From NCBI GenBank assembly GCA_038503035.1, contig JAVSML010001163.1, forward strand, positions 62,001 to 126,000: a stretch of 64,000 nt of DNA, written 5' to 3'. Position numbers and translations under genes: made by a program. Shown piece by piece: positions 10,650-23,531 of the stretch. This DNA comes from Crocodylus rhombifer. Taxonomy: Eukaryota > Chordata > Crocodylia > Crocodylidae. Within the stretch, counting starts at the first letter, position 1; each line of letters starts with the position of its first letter. Under the pieces are notes generated by a model that was given only the letters and a program-made list of their open reading frames with translations, did not search any database and was not told the DNA's origin.

Positions 10650-13318
10650 TTTCCACCGGAAAGCTTGCCAAGAACTTCTTTCCAACTGCTCAGTCGATCT
10701 GACAAAAGATATCCCATCAACTTAAAGAGCCTTGCCTGCCTTTCCACCAGATGTTTTTCTTCTCCTCCTCAGCTGCTCCCTGAAAGGCACCGTGGCTGCC
10801 TGCGCATAGAGGGTGCATTCAAAACAGTGTGCACAGTGCATTTGCTTTCCAATGCAACAAAGCATTTTCAATTTTCATCCCTTGCCCCCTTTCCCAGCCC
10901 TCTGCCCTGGCCAAGGTGGCTGTTATTTGTAACAGTAAGAGGAGATGATTCTGTTCAGGCAGCAAGCACATGCAGTGAATCATCCCTTTGAACTCAGAAA
11001 GCTTGGCTGAGTCCTTTTTACCCTGTTGCAGGTTTCTCTGTGTTTGAAAAATGGGCAGAATCCATCACATGGCGATTCATCCTTTAAGACAGAAAAGCTG
11101 GTGTCTTCTTATAGCATAGCTAATCAAGGTGGCATGCACTCAAGTCAAGCAGGAGCAGGGAGAATATTTAGAGGCAAGCCACTAACCAGCGCCTTTTAAC
11201 ACAGAGCTGCCTGCGGCCGGGTGGTCAGAAGATGGTGCTCAAGGCACTGGTAGAAAATGGTGCTGCAACTGAGATCTGTGTTATGGAAACATGAACCTCC
11301 CCCTGCTCCCCTCTTGCCCTGGTATGGGGCAAGTTACTCCAGACCTAGAAAAGTTGGCTTGGCCAGGAGGTAGCTGTGATGGAAGTAGGGTTCATCTCCC
11401 TCCCCATCCAGGTACTCACAACAGGAGGTACGCAGAGATGGATTGGGTTGTACCTGAGCGTCAGAGGCAAGCTTTGCATTACACGTGATGAAAACTAACA
11501 AAGACTATCAGCTCTTCTACACCACTTTTCATTGTCGGACCTGAAAGTACTTTACAAAGGAGCCAAACACCAACAAAAGTTTTCGTGAACATTTTCGCAT
11601 GCCGAAGTTCAGACCAACTTTTTTGACTGGCTCTGGTTCAGAGGGGCCTGTCTTAGCTCAGCGTGGAGAGACAGGCTTTATTCCTTTGTGTGGCCAAAAT
11701 TAAACAAGGGCGCAGTGTAGTGCTAGGGTATTTGTTTCATTCTTTTCATCCAGCCTTCCAGTAAATATGCACCGACTTCTGTTCAACACAGTCTGGCTCC
11801 TCAGAGAAGTGGAACGGGACCTGCATCTACAATTATTGTTTGCTTTCACAACAACATTATCCTGTGCACTTCCCAGTACAAACCCCACTGTCACGAAATC
11901 TCTCATCCCAGTCCAAGCAGCTGGGAAAATGAAATAACACAGGAAATGGAAGGGCTAAAATGTGACCCTGCTGCCTTGAAGTTCTGCCATTGTGGGTGCT
12001 TTTTTGAAATTTTCGGAGGAGGTGAGACTTGATCCATCCTGTGCTGGAGCCTGTTTCTCCGTCCTTCTTGCTGAAACAACATACTTATCCATTCTTCGAC
12101 AATTCTGGGGTCACTGTATGCTGTTTCTCAAAATCCTTCCAAGAACCATTGCCTGTGCATGCTATCTTTACAAGGAAGGCCATAAGGAAATGAACTTAAA
12201 CCGTGTTTTCACTTTGAGAGAATTGTGCTCTACTCAGATAACCCATGCAAAGCACGTTGTATGCAGGAGATTCAAAACAGATGGATGCAAATCCATCTAC
12301 ACCACTGCCGCTGGATACGAGATCAGCGATACCATCTTAAAATTTCCTAATGACCAGTGTACCTACCACCACCAAGAACGGCCTGGAGTATTTTTTTTTC
12401 TTCAGTGGCAATGTTGATGCAGGCAGGGGTGGATCCAGGTGGGGTTCAGTGCTGCAGTTGCTCACCTAAAGTTTACAGCCCACCACCTGGCAGTGGCAGC
12501 AGCATTTCTGTTCAGGCAGCAATGGGTGAGTCACATGACTCATTATAATCTACCTGATTCCTTCTAAACTCTTCATTCCCCGGGTGTAACAACCCTTTCT
12601 CCTTTTTTAACGGTCTTAATGTTCCACTAAGCAGCTAGTCTTTTTTCTGCAATTCTGCCATCTGTGAGCTGTTCCTGGTAACGTAGCTCCTATTTTATAG
12701 TCCCGAAGACTTTTTAACGCTAGCTAAAAACATTAACTCAAGTGTGGAAATAACTTTCAGGGAAGCATTGGGTGCACTGTCCAGATGCTTAATAAGGTTT
12801 GATTTTGTTTCATGAATCTGAAAGAGAGTCAATTTAGTTCTAATGATTACAGAACAAAGGAAACTATATCTTTCAATTATTTTTGCCTAATTTGTTGGGT
12901 TTCACTACAATTGATATAACAAATCAATGCACGTTCCAATAAAGTGATATTTGTTTTGGTTTTGATCTTCAATGGAAACATATAGCCCTAGGTCCCTAGC
13001 ATTATTAAAGCTTTTAGGTTTTTTTTTTTACCTGGAGAAAAATGTGTTGTGCTTTATGTGATAATGCACCACACCATGTGCGCCCCCCCTTTTGAAAATC
13101 CCATGGATGCAGATGTAATTTTGCCTGAAAAACAAACATACTCAGCTTTGAGGTGTTTGGTCTTCCGATGGGAAAAACAATCAACTTTTTTGCGACTTTC
13201 TATCTCCTCTACGTGAAGATGTTGGTTTTCACGAAATGGTAAACTACCCCCCACAAAACGCCTCCCAACAATTAGAAACCAGCCTTGTCTTTTTTCATCC
13301 ATAAATCAAAATATACAA
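10650..13318. other. Non-coding DNA; possible conserved block at 12.76-13.0 kb
   Basis: An L2-like scrap lies near 11500-11560. A caggggtggatccagg sequence at 12424 resembles an hAT end, but no partner end was found. The 12760-13000 stretch is AT-rich, repeat-free to my reading and full of TAAT/ATTA and CAAT motifs. No coding signal is visible. Confidence 0.45.
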
Positions 13319-13593
13319 TGGGTGTGTCGACATGTGATGCTTTAATGCACATTAAGGACACGCATCTACATGCGCACGCCCTTAATGTGCATTAAAATGT
13401 CAAATTTAGGTTAGTCGCACCTAAATTTCATACCTGCAAATACAGGCATCAAATTTAGGCATGAATAGTTGAAGTGCATTAACACACGTGTAGACATATT
13501 AAAGCACATTAATGCCATGTGTGTGGACTGATGTGGGACTAACACCTTCACATTAAATTTAGGTGTGCTTAAATGCACGTGTAGACATACCCA
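13319..13593. mobile_element. Palindrome-rich MITE (tgggtRtgtc...gacataccca)
   Basis: The ends tgggtgtgtcgacatgtg and cacgtgtagacataccca form imperfect inverted repeats, and the interior is made of 'ttaatgcacattaa' and 'aaatttaggt' motifs in both orientations. A perfect 17-bp inverted repeat lies at 13341-13357 and 13380-13396, around a spacer that itself contains cgcatctacatgcg. There is no coding capacity and no clear target-site duplication. Confidence 0.65.
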
Positions 13594-16500
13594 CTGATGT
13601 TAGGATTTACGTCACCTCCTAATCCACATCAGTATGTTTAAAATAGACTAAAGGCCAGATACCTATACCCTCACTCAATCTCATTGCTCTTCAGGCAAGA
13701 CCATTTGGAGTTTCTCCCTCCACTTATGAAATATGAATAAGGGCATGAAGAAAGGCACCCAGATCCGGCCCTTTGGTTAAAATTTGTGCACCATAATAAC
13801 CATGAATGTATGTATATGGAATATAAGGGGAAACCTTGTGCCTTACAGAGTTGCAAATAAGGCAAAACAAAATTAATACAAAAAGAAGAAGCCTTTGTCT
13901 CTACTGGTTTAAGGGGTTTAAAATGCAATGTCTCTGTGTATCTGTGGAGACAGAATAACAGACCTGGAATGGATCAGTTCAGTCACTGAGTTATTTCCCT
14001 TCCAGTGGCGACGTCAGGCAATAATCATAGGTCCAGAAAGCGTCCCCAAACCATTCATTTTGGTCCTTCCTGCACACTAGTGCCACAACACACCCCTCAC
14101 CACTCTGTAGCAAACTTCAAACCATATGCCACAGAACAAGGCAAGTGCAACATTCCCGGTCTATAGCATTAAGGTAAATCGACTACATAAGAAGTTTTAC
14201 AAAAGCAAGACAAATCACTTTTGCCCTCCAAGTAGCTTTGAGTAAGAGTTCTGGCTTATATAAAAAATATAACACCATAAATCCTTATCCTTTTGAGAGA
14301 GGTTTGAATATAAGCTTTTACTGATCAGTGTCCCAGTGACAACATGTTAACATTTTATAACTCTCTGGCTTTTTTTGTCCAAGCCAGAATGAGTTAAGGC
14401 TGGAGCCCCTGCTTTGGGTTTGAATTTCCTGCCTTACTCTGGTTCATGTCACTACATCAATTCTTTCCAACCAGCCACTCCTCAGAGGTTCAGGGTTAGG
14501 GGTGGGATCCATGCCAATCTTCCTCCCAAAAGAACCATAATCCCTCCTTTGGCCAGAGAGTTACCAGTCATTTAAGGGACTAAACTACATGCATCTTATT
14601 TCAAGATAGGTGCATTATTACAAATGAAAAGGTATATGTTTATAAGCTTTGTCCCCACTGGAAATTTTTTTCCCCCAGTGTAACTATACCAGCAAATTTT
14701 CCTTGTGTGAGAAGAGACTCTTCTAGCAGGATGGCTCCGACTAGACGGGCAACGGAAATAAGCCATGCTGTTTGCAAAAGCATCTTTTTTTCCCTGCAGG
14801 TATAAGTGCATCTAGAGTTGTTTTTTATATAAAAATGTTGCCTATGCCTATGCCTCTAAAGGCCATTATATCAGTGAGACTTTCTACTGTAGGCCTAACC
14901 TAAAGCTAATGTTGCTTTCCAGACTTGGAAAAAAATATTAAAAGCAGCACGTCAAATACTTTCCCTCTTCTTCATGGGACTGGGATAACAGCTCATTGGG
15001 TATGATAACACCTTCAGGGAGGCCTGCAGCACCGCACTGTTTCTGGAAGAGCTTAGCATTGCCTGGTCTTAACGTAGACCCCATGGAGAGGGGAGGAGAT
15101 TGCTGTGTTGTCCCCAGACCAGACAGAGAAACTAACTGCGACTCTGAGAATCAGACTCTACCTCTGGTTCCTCTGCACCCCTAACTGAAGGGCAGGGGGG
15201 TTTACCCTATTTTAGCTCTGTCCCACATGCAGTGTGCACCTTCTAGCACGTTGGTGATGCTGCAATGGCCAGAAAATCGAGATATCTCAGGATTCTCCCC
15301 ATGTCCGACTCATTCCTCTCCACTCCTATCTTGAGAGAAAAGAGACTGCTTCTTCCACCCCGCCCAGTGTGGTAATTGGTGCAGGTAAAGAATGGCAAAC
15401 CCTTCAGTGCCTGACCAGACTTGCAGGAAGAGCCGGTCTGGCATGGATTAGAACTGGGTTGTGTGCAAGAGGGTACCCTGACCTCCATTTCTTAGCAGTT
15501 TACCGTGTCCTGAGTCAACTGAAACTAGATGCTCCACTGCACACACTTCTCCCCCTGGGGACCAGATAAGAGAAGAGATAACATATGACAGATGGCAGTC
15601 ATCCTGCTTAATGCACCACTGGAAAGTGATGAGGATGGGAGAAGAGAAGAGAAGAGAAATCATCTCCAGTAAACCCCATCAGTATTCATTCATCAGATCC
15701 ATCTTTGTCTGGTTTCCCTTTGGATTAAATGGGAAACAAGATGTTCTCCAGAAATGCTACAGAAGAAATCACTTTTTTTGTTACTGCTCAGATTGCTTAA
15801 ATCTATGGAATATAATATTTATTATTATCCAGGAGTTTGGAGGAAACTCATATTTATCCCCCCCCAGACTTGAAGGTGGTGAGTTGTGTGTCACTCTGAA
15901 GAATGCACCTCTGGGAACATGATGAATCAGGTCCTTCTCCCAGCTGAACTTCCCAATGAAAACCCACAGACAAAAAGATTAAACTGCGTTATATACATTT
16001 CCTTTCTTGTCTTGTGTTTAAAGACTGGGGGGTTGTGGAGGAAGGGTGTTGTTCAAAAATAAATTCAGATATTATAAATAAAACTGGATCAATTTTTGTG
16101 TTCTTATTTAAACAATATCACCAGGGATGGGTGTCAGTTCTGTATTCTTTGAATAGCTGAAACTCCCACCAAGTTTCTCTGGAGCTCAGAGGATACACGG
16201 GGACTGAGGATAATTAGCTGTAGAGTTAATTTTTGAAAGGCAGCTACTTAACCAGCACATTCAATTCCCATGTAAGTGCATGGAATAGACATGAATAAAT
16301 AATAAGAGTAATTAATAATTAACATCTCTTCCTGCTTTTATAGGGCTGCCCATGCAAAGCTCTCATATTGCTTTATGAATTTTAATTAGGCAACTCAACA
16401 TCCATGTTACATATGTATTATCATCACCATTTGGCAAATGAAGCAACTAGGGCACAGATGCATTGTCCACAGAGAACATCTCTTGGATGGCTAGGAATAG

Positions 16501-16784
16501 ATTGACCCATGTAGGGCCCAGGTTGAGTGATCAGATACTGGACTCAGATGGCTCATGATAGTATTTACATAGGAAATTAGGCCCATACTATCTCATTAAG
16601 GCGGTAATGCCATTTTGAAAGATTAACATTGAATATGGCATGCTAATGGAGTGCAAGTCAGTGGGAGATGTATCTGGGAAAATCAGCACAGACAAGAAAG
16701 GGCAAAGCATGAAGACAAAAAAGATTAACGTAAGAAAAGAGAGTTGATGCCAGTTGTAGTTTCCACATTGTGGACACTTATGCT
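13594..16784. other. Non-coding DNA, no gene seen
   Basis: Contains a possible transposon remnant at 14640-14815, a short AGAGA-type run near 15640-15660 and the L2-like fragment at 16335. No exon was recognised. Confidence 0.55.
16335..16460 (+). mobile_element. L2/MIR-like fragment
   Basis: The run tattatcatcaccatttggcaaatgaagcaact...ggcacagatg resembles the L2/MIR 'cattttacagatgaggaaac' region. Confidence 0.45.
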
Positions 16785-17580
16785 ATCATAGATTCATAGA
16801 AGTTGGGTCGGAAGGGACCTTGTAGATCTTCAAGTCCGATCCCCTGCCTGGGCAGGAGAAAAACTGGGCTCAAATGATCCCAGCCAGGTAGGCATCAAGC
16901 CTCCTCCTAAAGACCCCCAGGGTAGGAGCCAGCACCACTTCCCTTGGAAGCTGGTTCCAGCTCCTAGCCGCCCTGACAGTGAAGTAGTTCTTACAGATGT
17001 CTAATCTAAACCTCCTCTCCAAAACTTATGGCCATTATTCCTTGTTATGCCAGGAGGTGCGAGGGGAAACAAGGTCTCTCCAAGACCCTTCTGGTCCCCC
17101 CCAGTGAGTTTATAGATGGTTACCAGGTCCCCCCTCAGCCTTCTCTTGTGGAGGCTGAACAGGTTCAGGTCCCATCGCCTCTCCTCGTAGGGCCTGCCCT
17201 GCTGCCCCCTGATCATGCGAGTGGCCTCCTCTGGACCCTCTCCATGTTGGCCACATCCCTCCTGAAGTGCGGCGCCCAGAACTGGACACAGGACTCCAGC
17301 TGCGGCCTGACCATAGAGGGGGAGGATCGCCTCCTTGAGATGCACCTGTGGATGCACGACAAGGTCTGGCTAGCCCTGCCAACCGTGACCTCGCATTGTC
17401 GGCCCACGTTCATCTTGGAGTCAGTAATGACTCCAAGATCCCTTTCTGCCTCCGTGCTCTTAAGAAGGGAGTTTCCCATCTTATAAGTGTGCTGCTGGTG
17501 ACTACTGCCCCAGTGCAGCACCCTGCACTTGTCACTATTGAAGCGCATCCTGTTTTTGTTAGCCCACCCCTGTAAAGTAA
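16785..17580 (-). mobile_element. CR1 LINE fragment, 5'-truncated, with broken ORF2
   Basis: On the minus strand, 17580 to about 17213 encodes the C-terminal part of a CR1 reverse-transcriptase protein: MRFNSDKCRVLHWG, RDLGVITDSKMN, SCIHRC, VRPQLESCVQFWAPHFRRDV. After a frameshift near 17235 it continues in another frame (PYEERRWDLNLFSLHKRRLRGDLVTIYKL). The element ends at 16785 in the CR1 terminal signature (tctatgaatctatgat on the minus strand), preceded by the conserved 'ggtccctt' 3'UTR block. Everything upstream, including the catalytic YADD region and the endonuclease, is missing, so it is a dead copy. The frameshift shows it no longer codes. Confidence 0.95.
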
Positions 17581-18221
17581 TGCTATGTTTCTGATCTGAC
17601 ACAATACTATGTCTTTAGTCTTTAGTAGTACTTTTCAGTGGAATGAGTCAGAGCGTTGTACAAACAGTTAATTTAGCTTCTCTCCACTCATAGATGATGG
17701 AAGAAATATAAAGAGATGACATCACCTACTGCTGAAATGCAGCCTTCTCTGAAACAGAGGCAGTGGCTATTTATTTAAAAGTCTGAGCCCATGCGATGTG
17801 AGTGCAGCTACTGTCTTTGAGTCCAATGCAGTGGAATAATACTACAAAATGAGGTTAGGACAGGAAGTGAAAAATCTTGGGGACTGTCATTACTTTAACT
17901 CATGTCTGCTGGCCATATTCTAATGCATGCTTTTACCCTTACAAAAAGCTCAAGGATATCTTAAATTACCACTACATCTAGCAGCATGGTGACCATTAGC
18001 ACTGTGATGGTGGGAGGGATTGAGTAGCGACTCAGAAGAAAGAGTGCCCCTCACTAATGAATCAATATCACTTTTCATACTGCTTGGCGCTCCATTTAAG
18101 TACTAAGCACAGCTTAGGTGATGAGAACTGCATGGCTCCAAAGAAGATACCCGGCTTCCATGTAGATGATTACAAAAACATTTTTATAACAAGGGAGTCT
18201 TTCTCAGACTTACAAAATCAA

Positions 18222-18415
18222 CAAAAACTAGGGCTGGACGGGACCTGGGCAGGTCATCTGAGTCCCAACTCCCTGCTTGAGGAAGGCTAATCCTTGGCTA
18301 AACCATCCTGGATAAGTGTTTGTCTAACCTGCTCTTAAAATCTTTCAAGGATGGAGATTCTACAACCTCTCTGTAGTCTGTTCCAGTACCTAAGTACCAT
18401 CGTAAAGGGAGTGAG
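18222..18415 (-). mobile_element. Old CR1 LINE 3' fragment
   Basis: The plus strand contains gggacctgggcaggtcatct, gtgtttgtctaacctgctct and gatggagattctacaacctc. This is the reverse complement of the 3' region of an older CR1 subfamily shared by turtles and crocodilians. It lacks the terminal repeats and is more diverged than the other copies. Confidence 0.85.
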
Positions 18416-19208
18416 AAAGTGGATCTGAAGTGTATCTTCAATATGCTACTACATTTAAAAATAGAAATGGATGATTAACTATTGTAAGAGAGAAATGCAC
18501 TGATAAAAATTATGGTGGAGACATCATAATCAAAACTGCCAGTGCAACATGAGATCCTCCTACTTTTCTGAATGAGGTTCAGTCTGTCTGGACTAATCGA
18601 AATAGAGCAGCTTATCAGACATTTAATACAATCATTAGACTTCGATGGTGTATTTACAATGGCATCACATACGATAGAAACACAGTCCCTTCCAATCACG
18701 ACGTGAACTACACATTTGGTTTGAATTAATGCTGTAGAAATGTAGTGGGTGAAATGCTAACATTGTGTTTCTATGGAAACTGGAAAAAAATCTTCCAAAC
18801 ATGCAATAATATATAGCTTGCAAAATGTAGATCGGCATAATTAAGAAGATTTGGTATAGAGTCATCCAGCATAAACAATAAATACTACTAGGCCTGACCA
18901 ACACTCTTCAAACCACACAGCCACAAAATGCTGGAAAAACACCCCTCAGGAGTACAAGCCTATTTGAGGTAGAAAACTGAAATCTTCCCAGTCAGTGATT
19001 TCCACATATTCACAATAGCTTGTTAATTTACCTTCTTGCTCTACCCCATTCGATCCTTATTTTTTACGTTGCTTAAAAATATCTATGGAATATGTTTTAC
19101 ATTCTTCAGTCAAGTAAAAGCTCCTTCATTAGGGTGGTTTTCATGCCAATGCAGAGGACCACTTGTAAAGCCCTATGCACTGTGCAACATATTATTTATG
19201 TGGCTAAA

Positions 19209-19367
19209 AGTAGTTCTTAACCTCTTTTAGACTCACGGCACCTCTGAACAGACTCAAGGCACCCTTGGAAAACACCAGGTCTTAGTTTTCACTCTTTTTT
19301 GCCTACTCTTTTCCTTTTTCTTTTTTTTTTTTTTTTTTTGCCATGGCACCCTGGTTGAGAACCACTG
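19209..19367 (+). mobile_element. hAT-like element of the 'ggttctcaacc' type
   Basis: The left end is AGTAGTTCTTAACC and the right end GGTTGAGAACCACTG, near-perfect inverted repeats about 159 bp apart. The interior repeats 'ggcacc' motifs and holds a T19 run (19321-19339). The end type is like that of 9861-10111. I found no clean target-site duplication. Confidence 0.65.
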
Positions 19368-19374
19368 ACCTGGA

Positions 19375-19590
19375 GGCCTTAGACAGCACCAGGAGCTGAG
19401 TGTGTACTGTACAAACACACAATAAGATACAGCTTCTGCCCTGACATGTCTTTTATCCAAGTCAACAAAGCTAATGGTGAAATACAGAGACAGAGAGAAG
19501 TGTCTTGCTCAGTGTCCCATGGCAAGTCAGCGGGACAGTTGGGGATAGAAGAAAGCTTCCAGTGCTTGCACTAAACCATACTGCCTCCTG
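19375..19590. mobile_element. L3/MIR-like ancient repeat
   Basis: It contains gtactgtacaaacacacaat, gatacagcttctgccctga, gtcttgctcagtgtcccatg and cactaaaccatactgcctcc, in the order of an L3-type 3' region. It follows the hAT-like element that ends at 19367. Confidence 0.55.
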
Positions 19591-20124
19591 CCAAATAATC
19601 TAGTGGTCAAATTTACCTTCTTTTTGTTTTCATGGATACCACAGAAAGAGCTAAAGCTATTCCTTCCCAAAGAGCACTTACCCGCCAAGTAGCAGTGCCA
19701 GTGCTAGACATCAACCTGAAGGCTTAAAACAGTATCTGATCAATATACCCTAGGCATAACCACAGCAAAGTAAAGACCCCTTATCAGTAAGCTAGTAGTG
19801 GAAAAGCAGGATACCTGCTGTATATGCAAAGAGCTACACAGCTGTTGTTTCCACATGCTATATTTCTGGGCAATTATATCCTAATTAGTTCCTTACCGAA
19901 AGAGGCATTGAACAGTGCCAGGGCACGCTCCTCTGTCTCACCCGACTGGCCTAAAGCAAAGATGAGGATTCAGCCTCCAAGACTTATGCAATCGCTGGGT
20001 TCTCTGCTAAGCCTCTCTGGCAATGAGGGTCAGATGAGCTGGTGCTTTATGAAGGAAGTGGGCAGCCGCCAGTGGGATCTAAACTGAGACTGCTGCTTAG
20101 AAAGTATTGAAAATATTTAAAAGG

Positions 20125-20203
20125 AAATCATCTTCAGCAGGGAGCCAGACAACATGACCCCACGAGGTCCCTTCCAGACTCGAGTTTCTACACTTCTAAG
20201 ATA
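20125..20203 (+). mobile_element. CR1 LINE 3' tip
   Basis: The segment has cttcagcagg...gacaacatgacc...gaggtcccttccagactc and ends in ctaagatac. This is the last 80 or so bases of an old CR1 in sense orientation. Confidence 0.75.
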
Positions 20204-20696
20204 CTTCACAGCATCTTTGGATGTGACACAAGTGCTTCCACCTGATATAATCCTTGGTGGCATAAAGGAAGCCTGGTTTGCCATACACTTTTGCACTGAT
20301 TTGTTTCATGTTGGTACCACTGCATCCACTCTAGAGGAAGTAGAGTGCTTTAATTCCACCGGCTTAATTACTGCAATAATTTCGGGTGTAGGCAACTCTA
20401 AAAAACCCCTTAGCTTGTGGATGCCAAATCCTGATACCATATCTAATCTTGCAGAATTTCACTTAGTTTTTAGCAAAGTCCTATTAGTGTTACGTGATTT
20501 ACTGCTCCTGGTTCCACCTGTCGGGGCAGAGTTCACAACCCGCACTGTCGGTGGTTACGTCCCTTGTTTTCAAGCGCTCTGTTCCTATCGACTGTTATCG
20601 TAAGAAATACAAGGGCATAGTTTGTCTCTGTTTAACCCACGCAATCCTTTTTATGTCCTTGGAGATCCACAAACAACGTGACATCCAGGGCGCCAG

Positions 20697-20766
20697 GGTG
20701 AAATCCTGCCCGCGCTGACGTTGATGGGAGTTTTGCCATTGATTTGGATGGAGCCAGGATTTCACT
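20697..20766. repeat. Short palindromic repeat, family E, copy 2
   Basis: The left end ggtgaaatcctgcc and right end ccaggatttcac are inverted repeats around gggagttttgccattga. This is the best preserved of the three copies in the window. Confidence 0.75.
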
Positions 20767-21499
20767 GTGGGTGCTGAGATGCCGAACGCAATCTATGTAA
20801 TATGTTTCTGAAGGATTTCTGCCATCTAGAAACACACATAGACCTAGTAGCCTTGCAAGCCTTTATCTCTGCATATTGTAATGGAGAGCCTGGGGCTGTC
20901 TGCTACTTTAAGGGAGAAAGGGCCCAGGGAAAGCCCCAGATCTGGGGAGACGGCAAGGGGAGAAAGCTGCCAGAGAGCTGACCCAGGGAAACAGCGGCTG
21001 TGAGTGCTCTGGTTGCTCTGCAGTAGTACAGTAGGATGCAGCTCAGGAGCTGGGGCAGGGCTAGCAGTGTTTAGGGGGGACCTGCTGGTTAGTAAATAGA
21101 ATAAGGCTCATTTTTAGACTCAAAGTAGCCTCCCTTTCAATTCAATAATTGCATCAAGGCATGGCGGATGAGATGCGGGGGGTGCTACCACAGAGGCAGA
21201 GCAGGGCATGGGTTGTGGAGCCACTACACTATATACTCTCTCTACCCAGCATGCTACACTACATAGTTACTCACTCTTTTAGTTGGGGTGGCAGACATAG
21301 TGAGCATGTCGTCACAATATTTGCATGACCTGTATAAAACAGTGACGGGTCTTCTGCTGTGCCAGCACCACGGCACTCTTTTATGGGGCCCCAACAGCAA
21401 ACACAAATACATCTGGTAGGATTGTACTCCCTATCCTAGGTTTTTGTGTATAATGATTCCCAGAAAAGATTATAATGGCTCTTGTCATCTATTTATTTA

Positions 21500-22232
21500 C
21501 ATCTTTTTATTTCCTTAGTGCCTAGTAGTCCTTGGTCTGAACTGATATTCCATTGCTTCAGGTGCCATTCAAACACCAAGCACAAAGACAGTGCATGTCC
21601 CAAATGGCTTACATGTCTCAAATGGCTTACATGTCTCAAATGGCTTACAACGGGACAATGAGACAACGGATGGAGAGGCGTATGGGAAACACGAGACAAA
21701 GCAGGTGAAGTAGTGGTTGTAGCATGTCAGCAGTCCAACTTGTCAGGATTTTGGTAGGCACCGTGGCAGGGACATTTCTAACAAGGGATTTGAAGGAAGA
21801 TAATAAGGTAATTTATGCTGTCTTTATAGAGAGGTCCTTCCAGGTGTGAGGGGCAGCCTGAGAGAAAGCACCAAGGGGCTTGTTTGACACTAACAAGTGG
21901 GTGGTGAAGCCTGGTGTACTGTGCTGGCCGGAGGTGGGAGTCAAACTTCACTCAATACTGAATGAAGACAGCGAATGGCTTTGACAACCCGAACAGGGAG
22001 CTAAAGGTTGATGCAACGGAGATGGGGGAGCTAGGCGGGGGATGGTTACAGAGTAAGACATGGTCAGAATAATAGGCCAGGGGAATGATCTTCATGGCAG
22101 CATTTTGGATGGATGTGAGTAGGGCAAGTTCATGATGGCCAACAGAAAGGATGTTATAGTCACTGAGACATGAAATGGCGAGAACCCAGGCAAAAGTCTT
22201 AGCTATGTGCATGGGCAGGAAAGGCTGCATCT
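21500..22232. mobile_element. L3/CR1-like ancient LINE fragment
   Basis: Motifs such as 'cttcatggcagcattttgga', 'gttatagtcactgagacat' and 'gcaaaagtcttagctatgtg' fit the L3-type 3' region found across amniotes (recognition by memory, not alignment). It contains a tandem repeat at 21594-21647. Its right part recurs inverted at 24.48-24.7 kb. Confidence 0.5.
21594..21647. repeat. 18-bp tandem repeat, 3 copies
   Basis: Units at 21594-21611, 21612-21629 and 21630-21647 read catgtcYcaaatggctta. The last two are identical and the first differs by one base. Confidence 0.95.
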
Positions 22233-22410
22233 TGGGGTATGTCTGTCCTGAAGATACACAAGTGGCTGCAAGGGAATGTGGTGACCGCTGAGCTACCTTT
22301 CCTTTAGCTAGCTCAGGTATTAGTTACACAGTGTATGGCTAGCTTGGGCTAGCTTACCCTGCCTCTCCGCTTCTGCATATCAGGTGAATGCAGGGAGTAT
22401 CTTACCTTCT
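22000..22410 (+). repeat. Composite repeat, arm 1 of an inverted pair
   Basis: The stretch reads gcaggaaaggctgcatctt, then gaagatacacaagtggctgc, then gggctagcttaccctgc, then tcaggtgaatgcaggga. The same series occurs in reverse complement at about 24297-24700. Similarity is clearest at 22175-22410. It joins L3-like DNA to a second block that starts at 22234 (ggggtatgtctgtcctg). Confidence 0.85.
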
Positions 22411-23531
22411 CCTTAAAAGATGCCTGAACTGAAGTTCAGTAAAAGCCACAGGCGCCCCTGCTAGATTAGTTCACAAAGACTAACTTGGGTGTCAGTTTTA
22501 CCTGCTTCTTTTCCTTCAGCTGTAGGACAAGAACTGCTTGTGGTTCTGCAAGGTGCTTTGTGGCCTGTGGTATGCATGGGAGTCTGCAGCGGAAAGTATT
22601 AGGAAATATCTGGATAAATGGTTACCTGTAAATGGAAGGCACTGGAAATCCCCTCCTAGTCTTATATACTTGTGTTACCAGGTGCAGAGGAGATCAAGGT
22701 CTCGGTACAGTATGGTTTTATAGCCACAATAACAACAAATGGAAGTCTTGTTTTTTATCTTGTACCAGCTCTAAATTAGCAATATTGTGAGGTAAGTGGT
22801 AAAGCTCTCGTATCTTTATTGCAATACTTGCATTAGCTGCTAAACAAATGTAGGCCATCATAAATAGGTTTTATGTCCATTTACATGCAATTCAAGTTAC
22901 TTCTGGATGCATGAAATATTTGAAGATGTCTGGCACTGATTGAAGTTTCAGAAAGAGAAGGGTATCTCTAATTAGATTTTGCTCTTGGTCAAAACAGATC
23001 TACAAATTGGTGGCAATAGTTACTTTTCCCTTGGAGTCCCCATCTGGACTCTCTTAGAAATGAGGCGCTCTTTCTCGCAAGAACTCCCCTGTTACTAGTA
23101 TCTATTTGTTTCTAGTCTACTGAGATTCTCACATGTCCTACTTCACACCAGTACTCAAGTGCCTGCCAAATTACATCAAGCAACATGACTATCACATGCT
23201 GTCCTTTCTGCTTCCTCTACCCAGAGTGAACCTGAGTTTAGAAAAACAATTCACAATTGTACATGATTCTGGGTGAAATGGAAGTTGATGAGGTTCCTGG
23301 TCTCCTTTTGACTCGGCTCAGCCCAGCAGATATCCAGATATTTCCAAAAACTTGCTGGACTTTTCCACTACAGACTCATGGGCCACAAAACATGCTGCAG
23401 AACCACAAGCAGTTCTTGTCATACAGTTGAAGAAGAAAAAAAGAGGCGGGTAAAGCTGACAACTAAGTTAGTCTTCATGAATTGTCTAGCAGGGGCACCT
23501 GTGGCTTTTATTCCAATTCAGGCATTTTTTA

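Noticed and set aside
12424..12440. hAT-like left end (caggggtggatccagg)
   Set aside because: No matching right end or 8-bp duplication was found downstream, so no element can be bounded.
17028..17486. 152-residue plus-strand open frame
   Set aside because: It is exactly antisense to the CR1 ORF2 remnant, whose minus-strand translation is recognisable reverse transcriptase.
20154..20603. 149-residue plus-strand open frame
   Set aside because: It begins inside a CR1 3' tip and continues into non-coding DNA. No domain, signal peptide or family resemblance was recognised.
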